DNA from: Rothia nasimurium
GTDB lineage: Bacteria; Actinomycetota; Actinomycetes; Actinomycetales; Micrococcaceae
NCBI RefSeq assembly: GCF_928382285.1
Contig: NZ_CAKMSS010000003.1
Coordinates: 186,001-250,000, forward strand
Length of the DNA stretch: 64,000 nt
Reading direction: 5' to 3'
The notes beneath the pieces were generated by a model, which saw only the letters and a program-made list of their open reading frames with translations, searched no databases and was not told the origin of the DNA. The position numbers were made by a program, and so were the translations under genes. Of this stretch, positions 60,197-64,000 are shown in pieces. Position 1 is the first letter of the stretch; each line of letters opens with the position of its first letter.

Positions 60197-61303
60197 ATGC
60201 CTAACAAAAATGAGATGGACATTACAAAAATATTGGAACTCCTTTCTGAGCCCCGTCTCTCACCTTATAGGGCGCAAACAGCTTCAGCTCCCGAAGCACT
60301 GGAACTTTACACCTGGATTCACCGCATGGCGAGTACTTGTTTTGAGCTGATTGCTTACCTCGAAGTAGGAGTGCGCAATTCCATCGATAATGCGCTCAGA
60401 GAACACTATGAGCATAGCCCTTCAAGTATTCCTTGGATTTTTTCCCAGCCTCTCATCAATCATCAAATCGCTGAAATGATAGCAACAGGGCGGAATCGGC
60501 TCCCTGAAGTACATCAAAATAACCGGGAGCAGATTTCAGCATCTCTTTCTTTTGGCTTCTGGTCTGGACTGCTGGGAAGCAAATATGATGAGCTATGGAA
60601 AAAGTGCCTGCATAAAGCATTTCCGTACGCCTACCAAGGGAAGCGTAAATCTGTCGCTGTAGAGCTAGAAGCGGTAAGAAAATTTAGAAATAGGATCGCC
60701 CACCACGATTCTCTGCTTAATACAGACATTCTCTTTGAAGCTACAAGAATCTTTAAGTTGGCTGGTTATATAGACCCGCAGTTCGAGAACTGGATGCGAT
60801 CTGTATCGAGAGTTCATACTATCTACGCAGAAAAGCCCGTAAACTCAGAAGACACCGTTGTGGTAGCGGGGAAGGACGCCTGGCCTCTCTACTGCGACCA
60901 CCATATCTACGTGTGCCAGGCCGGGAGATCCTTCAAGGACGTCAAATATATAGCCTTTTACTCGGAGAAAGAGATTAAGCCTGAAGTAGCACGAATCAAA
61001 TTTAAACGTGATGATGTGCCCTGGTCTGAAGAACACGCAGAGCAGCTCATAGCAAGCAACAACCGAAATGAACGCAAACTTGGTAACGCTATCTTGGCTG
61101 CCCGCGCTGCAGGTTGGGAAGGTGGTCGTTACCAGGTTTTTATCCTTTCATCACCCGACGAAAAACCTCCCCACGGTGAGCATAGAACCCTTAACCATCC
61201 CATTAAACACGAGCGTCACGGTCGCGGAAGCGCATATACACAAAGTCAAAGATATACGTCTCTCCATGCTTTAGAGTTGGCACAGACAACAGACGATTTA
61301 TAA
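60197..61303 (+). CDS. Abi-family (AbiD/F-like) HEPN protein with an unknown C-terminal domain
   Basis: 368 residues in two parts. The N-terminal 210 residues are Abi-like (EALELYTWIHRMASTCFELIAYLEVGVRNSIDNAL, LSFGFWSGLLG, KAFPYAYQGKR) and carry the HEPN ribonuclease motif R-x4-H in FRNRIAHHDSLL near 160-170. Residues from about 215 form a second domain (YCDHHIYVCQAGRSFKDVKYIAFYSEK, IKPEVARIKFKRDDVPW, NAILAARAAGWEGGRYQVFILSS) that I do not recognise; its strand-rich pattern recalls PUA-like EVE/ASCH readers, which is only a guess. AGA, AGG and ATA codons and lower GC set it apart from its neighbours. It interrupts the SCP-purF neighbourhood, which suggests transfer. Confidence 0.85.
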   Translation: MPNKNEMDITKILELLSEPRLSPYRAQTASAPEALELYTWIHRMASTCFELIAYLEVGVRNSIDNALREHYEHSPSSIPWIFSQPLINHQIAEMIATGRNRLPEVHQNNREQISASLSFGFWSGLLGSKYDELWKKCLHKAFPYAYQGKRKSVAVELEAVRKFRNRIAHHDSLLNTDILFEATRIFKLAGYIDPQFENWMRSVSRVHTIYAEKPVNSEDTVVVAGKDAWPLYCDHHIYVCQAGRSFKDVKYIAFYSEKEIKPEVARIKFKRDDVPWSEEHAEQLIASNNRNERKLGNAILAARAAGWEGGRYQVFILSSPDEKPPHGEHRTLNHPIKHERHGRGSAYTQSQRYTSLHALELAQTTDDL

Positions 61304-61329
61304 ATCTAGCCTTGGTAAGGTTAGTAGTT

Positions 61330-61701
61330 ATGAGCATTCTGTCGAGATTCCGCCGTCCCACCGAACCTGCTGCTCCCCTCACCGAGGCTGAGAAGCAGGC
61401 AGCCCCCGGCCAGCATTTTGCGCCGGTATCCGCGCCTGACCGTGCCAACCTGACGGTACGCCGAGCCCCCTCCCTACCGGCCTTTGCTATCACCGGCCTG
61501 CTCATCGGCCTCATTGTGGCTTTTGTTGTGACCGCCCTCGGCCCGGAAAACCCCAACTATACTTTCGGTGCAATCTACGGCGTGATGGCCGTTATCTTCG
61601 GGGCCCTCTGCACCGCCGCCGCCATCGTAGTAGCCCTGCTCCTCGATAAGCGCTCAGCCAAGCGCACCACCACCTACCGCGCTGTCAGCCAGCAAGACTA
61701 A
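61330..61701 (+). CDS. Small membrane protein, unknown
   Basis: 123 residues with two membrane helices (SLPAFAITGLLIGLIVAFVVTALG and FGAIYGVMAVIFGALCTAAAIVVALLL) after a hydrophilic N-terminus of about 45 residues (SILSRFRRPTEPAAPLTEAEKQ). A short basic C-terminus (DKRSAKRTTTYRAVSQQD) follows. It lies just upstream of purF; similar small membrane proteins stand there in related genera. The start is ATG 61330; TAAGGT lies 8 bases upstream with no Shine-Dalgarno site. Function unknown. Confidence 0.8.
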   Translation: MSILSRFRRPTEPAAPLTEAEKQAAPGQHFAPVSAPDRANLTVRRAPSLPAFAITGLLIGLIVAFVVTALGPENPNYTFGAIYGVMAVIFGALCTAAAIVVALLLDKRSAKRTTTYRAVSQQD

Positions 61702-61704
61702 ATC

Positions 61705-61745
61705 AAGCCCACCCGTGAGCAGAAACGTTCACACGGTGGGCTTTA
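61705..61745 (+). terminator. Terminator upstream of purF
   Basis: AAGCCCACC (61705-61713) pairs with GGTGGGCTT (61736-61744), inner GTG/CAC, followed by T-rich sequence. Confidence 0.75.
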
Positions 61746-61769
61746 CTTATCAGTAGCGTATCGGGCAGG

Positions 61770-61775
61770 TACACT
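61770..61775 (+). promoter_or_regulatory. -10 hexamer of purF promoter
   Basis: TACACT; transcription would start near 61782, giving a leader of about 75 nt before the purF TTG. I see no riboswitch fold in it. Confidence 0.45.
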
Positions 61776-61856
61776 TGATATGTTCGCTCGCTCACGTGTG
61801 CTACCCCACGCTGCACGGCGAGATAACCACCCCACAACAAGAGACGGAAAACCACC

Positions 61857-63581
61857 TTGGCTCGTCCTGACGGAAAACTATCCTTCGACCTTGACCCCGT
61901 TGATCACGGCCCTAAAGACGAATGCGGCGTCTTTGGTGTATGGGCCCCCGGCGAAGATATCGCTAAGCTCACCTACTACGGCCTCTACGCCCTACAGCAC
62001 CGCGGCCAGGAGTCAGCCGGTATCGCCACCAGCGACGGCAAACACCTGAACGTCTACAAAGATATCGGCCTGGTGTCCCAGGTGTTTGACGAGGCCACCC
62101 TCAACTCAATGACCGGCCACATGGCAGTAGGCCACTGCCGCTACTCCACCACCGGCGGCAACATCTGGCAGAACGCGCAGCCGACCCTGGGCGACACCCC
62201 CCACGGCACGCTCGCCCTCGCCCACAACGGCAACCTGGTTAACTCGGCTGACCTCTACGACCGCCTGCTAGCCAAGAACGGCGGCAAGCGCCCCGAACGC
62301 GGTGAGCTCGCCCAGGGCAACACCACCGACACCGCCCTGGTTACTGCTCTGCTCAAGGATCACAACTTTGACAGCCTCGAAGAGGCCGCCCTCGATCTAC
62401 TCCCCACCCTCTCAGGTGCCTTCTGCCTGGTCTTCATGGACGAGCACACCCTCTACGCTGCGCGCGACCCCCAGGGCGTGCGTCCGCTGGTCTTGGGCCG
62501 TCTTGACCGCGGCTGGGTTATCGCCTCAGAAACCGCTGCCCTCGACATCGTCGGTGCGTCCTTCGTGCGCGAGGTAGAGCCCGGTGAGTTCATCACCATC
62601 GACGAGGACGGCCTGCGCTCCCAGCGCTTCGCCGAAGCTAAGCCCGCCGGTTGCGTCTTTGAGTACGTGTACCTGGCTCGCCCCGATACCACGATTTCGG
62701 GCCGCAGTGTCTACGAGTCCCGTGTTGAGATGGGTCGTCAGCTGGCCCGTGAGCACCAGGTAGAAGCTGACCTAGTTATGCCCACCCCCGAGTCCGGTAC
62801 CCCGGCGGCGATTGGTTACGCCGAGGAATCCGGCATTCCCTTCGGCAACGGCCTGGTGAAGAACGCCTATGTGGGCCGCACCTTCATTCAGCCTTCACAG
62901 ACCATCCGCCAGCTGGGCATTAGGCTCAAGCTCAACCCCCTGCGCTCCGTAGTAGAGGGTAAGCGCCTGGTCGTGATTGACGATTCTATCGTTCGCGGTA
63001 ACACCCAGCGGGCCCTGGTACGCATGCTGCGAGAGGCAGGTGCGAAAGAGGTACACGTGCGGATTTCGTCCCCGCCGGTCAAGTGGCCCTGCTTCTACGG
63101 TATTGACTTTGCCTCGCGTTCCGAGCTGATCGCTAACGGCCTGACCATTGAAGAGATCGGTAAGTCGCTGGGTGCAGATTCCCTGGGCTTCATCTCAGAA
63201 GAGGGCATGATTGCCGCTACCGAGCAGCCCCGCGAGCGTCTGTGCACCGCCTGCTTTACCGGTAAGTACCCCATCGAGCTGCCCAGCGAAGACCGCCGCG
63301 GCAAGTCCATCTTTGATGATTCCAAGGGAGGCCCGCTGGCCGGTACCGCGGCTGAGGTGACGGTGGAGCGTCCTGTTGCCCATAAGCCTTCTAAGGCCCA
63401 GGCGGTGTCGATTGATACCCGCCCCGGCACCGATTCGTTGGAACATAAGTTCGACGGTGCCCAGGCGTCATCGAGCACCGGCTCCTGTGAGCCTGGACCC
63501 GATTCTGACCTTGAAGATTTAGTCCTTCCCCAAGATACGATTCCTGCCGATTCTACCGGCACTGACCGAGAGGCCCGCTAA
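61857..63581 (+). CDS. purF: Amidophosphoribosyltransferase
   Basis: First enzyme of purine synthesis, 574 residues. The N-terminal glutaminase nucleophile is the Cys of KDECGVFGVW after a propeptide of about 22 residues; RGQESAGIA follows. The PRPP-binding loop is VVIDDSIVRGNTQRALV near 370, and RLCTACFTGKYP includes cysteines of the iron-sulfur type. The C-terminal 75 residues are an acidic, serine-rich extension beyond the usual length. The start is TTG 61857, forced because an in-frame stop lies 24 bases upstream and no other start precedes the Cys. purM follows immediately. Confidence 0.96.
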   Translation: MARPDGKLSFDLDPVDHGPKDECGVFGVWAPGEDIAKLTYYGLYALQHRGQESAGIATSDGKHLNVYKDIGLVSQVFDEATLNSMTGHMAVGHCRYSTTGGNIWQNAQPTLGDTPHGTLALAHNGNLVNSADLYDRLLAKNGGKRPERGELAQGNTTDTALVTALLKDHNFDSLEEAALDLLPTLSGAFCLVFMDEHTLYAARDPQGVRPLVLGRLDRGWVIASETAALDIVGASFVREVEPGEFITIDEDGLRSQRFAEAKPAGCVFEYVYLARPDTTISGRSVYESRVEMGRQLAREHQVEADLVMPTPESGTPAAIGYAEESGIPFGNGLVKNAYVGRTFIQPSQTIRQLGIRLKLNPLRSVVEGKRLVVIDDSIVRGNTQRALVRMLREAGAKEVHVRISSPPVKWPCFYGIDFASRSELIANGLTIEEIGKSLGADSLGFISEEGMIAATEQPRERLCTACFTGKYPIELPSEDRRGKSIFDDSKGGPLAGTAAEVTVERPVAHKPSKAQAVSIDTRPGTDSLEHKFDGAQASSSTGSCEPGPDSDLEDLVLPQDTIPADSTGTDREAR

Positions 63582-64000
63582 ATGAGCGAGAACCAGAACG
63601 CAGTTACCTACGCTTCGGCTGGTGTAGATGTTGAGGCGGGCGACCGCGCTGTTGAGCTGATGAAGGACGCCGTCAAGGCAACTCACGGGGCCGGTGTAGT
63701 GGGCGGTGTGGGCGGCTTTGCTGGCCTCTTTGACCTGTCTGTGCTCAAGGATTACCGCAAGCCCTACCTGGCGACTTCCACCGATGGTGTGGGCACCAAG
63801 GTGGCAATTGCCCAGAAGCTCGATATCCACCACACCATTGGTCATGACCTGGTGGGTATGGTCGTCGACGATATCGTTGTGACCGGTGCCCGCCCGCTCT
63901 TTATGACCGACTACATTGCCACCGGCAAGGTGGTACCCGAGCGCATTGCCGATATTGTGCGCGGTGTGGCTGAGGGTTGCTCCCTGGCTGGTACCGCCCT
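63582..64000 (+). CDS. purM: AIR synthetase, 3' end beyond window
   Basis: Phosphoribosylformylglycinamidine cyclo-ligase, first 139 residues. ATG 63582 directly follows the purF stop. The translation runs [20 protein letters not shown], then [58 protein letters not shown], which is the conserved PurM N-terminal block with the SADGVGTK-type nucleotide motif and VDDIV. The frame is open to the end of the window. Confidence 0.96.
   Translation, partial: MSENQNAVTYASAGVDVEAGDRAVELMKDAVKATHGAGVVGGVGGFAGLFDLSVLKDYRKPYLATSTDGVGTKVAIAQKLDIHHTIGHDLVGMVVDDIVVTGARPLFMTDYIATGKVVPERIADIVRGVAEGCSLAGTA

Noticed and set aside
61780-62049. Possible upstream reading frame before purF
   Set aside because: Its ATG coincides with the predicted transcription start and the frame overlaps purF out of phase; no translation signal.

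Overview
The window looks like chromosome from a Micrococcaceae actinobacterium, most likely Rothia or a close relative. The evidence is moderately high GC (by eye near 60 percent, lower than Micrococcus or Kocuria), a mix of GTG, TTG and leaderless starts, an actinobacterial Flp/Tad locus with a DUF4244 pilin, and gene neighbours that follow the Mycobacterium tuberculosis order topA, helicase, tad genes, acs, nth, marP, crp, ridA, DUF4177, ponA2, metallophosphoesterase. No rRNA, CRISPR array, insertion sequence, prophage or replication origin was seen.

Layout. 1-2.2 kb: end of a TrkH-type K+ transporter, its TrkA regulator, and a candidate small RNA of three hairpins with CCCTA loops. 2.2-13.2 kb: proC, a sugar-phosphate isomerase-like protein, Ppx/GppA phosphatase, topA, two PPOX-fold flavoproteins, a methyltransferase, a thiamine-binding protein, a pyrimidine-dimer glycosylase, an unannotated 46-residue protein, trhO and a GyrI-like protein. 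13.3-19.7 kb: a DEAD/DEAH helicase and the Flp pilus cluster. 19.8-29.4 kb: a family A DNA polymerase, NUDIX, nth, acs, aroQ, an APC permease with an apparent internal deletion, marP and crp. 29.5-39 kb: an unknown membrane protein, NUDIX, ridA, DUF4177, a class A PBP, a metallophosphoesterase, a two-subunit ABC exporter and tRNA-Pro(CGG). 39-44.7 kb: FMN reductase, MMPL transporter, DUF418-like protein and a CPA2 antiporter. 44.8-51 kb: lactate use, with lutABC and lldP divergent under two matching operators and an LldR-type regulator. 50.9-53.2 kb: purC and purD. 53.2-60.2 kb: an accessory-looking stretch with a DUF559-like protein, a TetR/MMPL pair, an asparaginase, an SCP-like protein and three copies of a 56-bp double palindrome. 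60.2-64 kb: an Abi/HEPN gene with an unknown C-terminal domain, inserted beside a small membrane protein, purF and purM.

Cross-cutting signals. About fifteen genes have a TAnnnT -10 hexamer exactly 6 or 7 nt before the start codon, so leaderless mRNAs appear common. A 94-nt REP-like element occurs twice with compensatory changes in its stems. The 9-mer GCGGACGCC/GGCGTCCGC recurs far more often than composition predicts and once forms an inverted-pair hairpin, as uptake sequences do in other bacteria; the Flp locus makes a link to transformation worth testing. The best candidate for an undescribed system is the HEPN/Abi fusion gene at 60197-61303.
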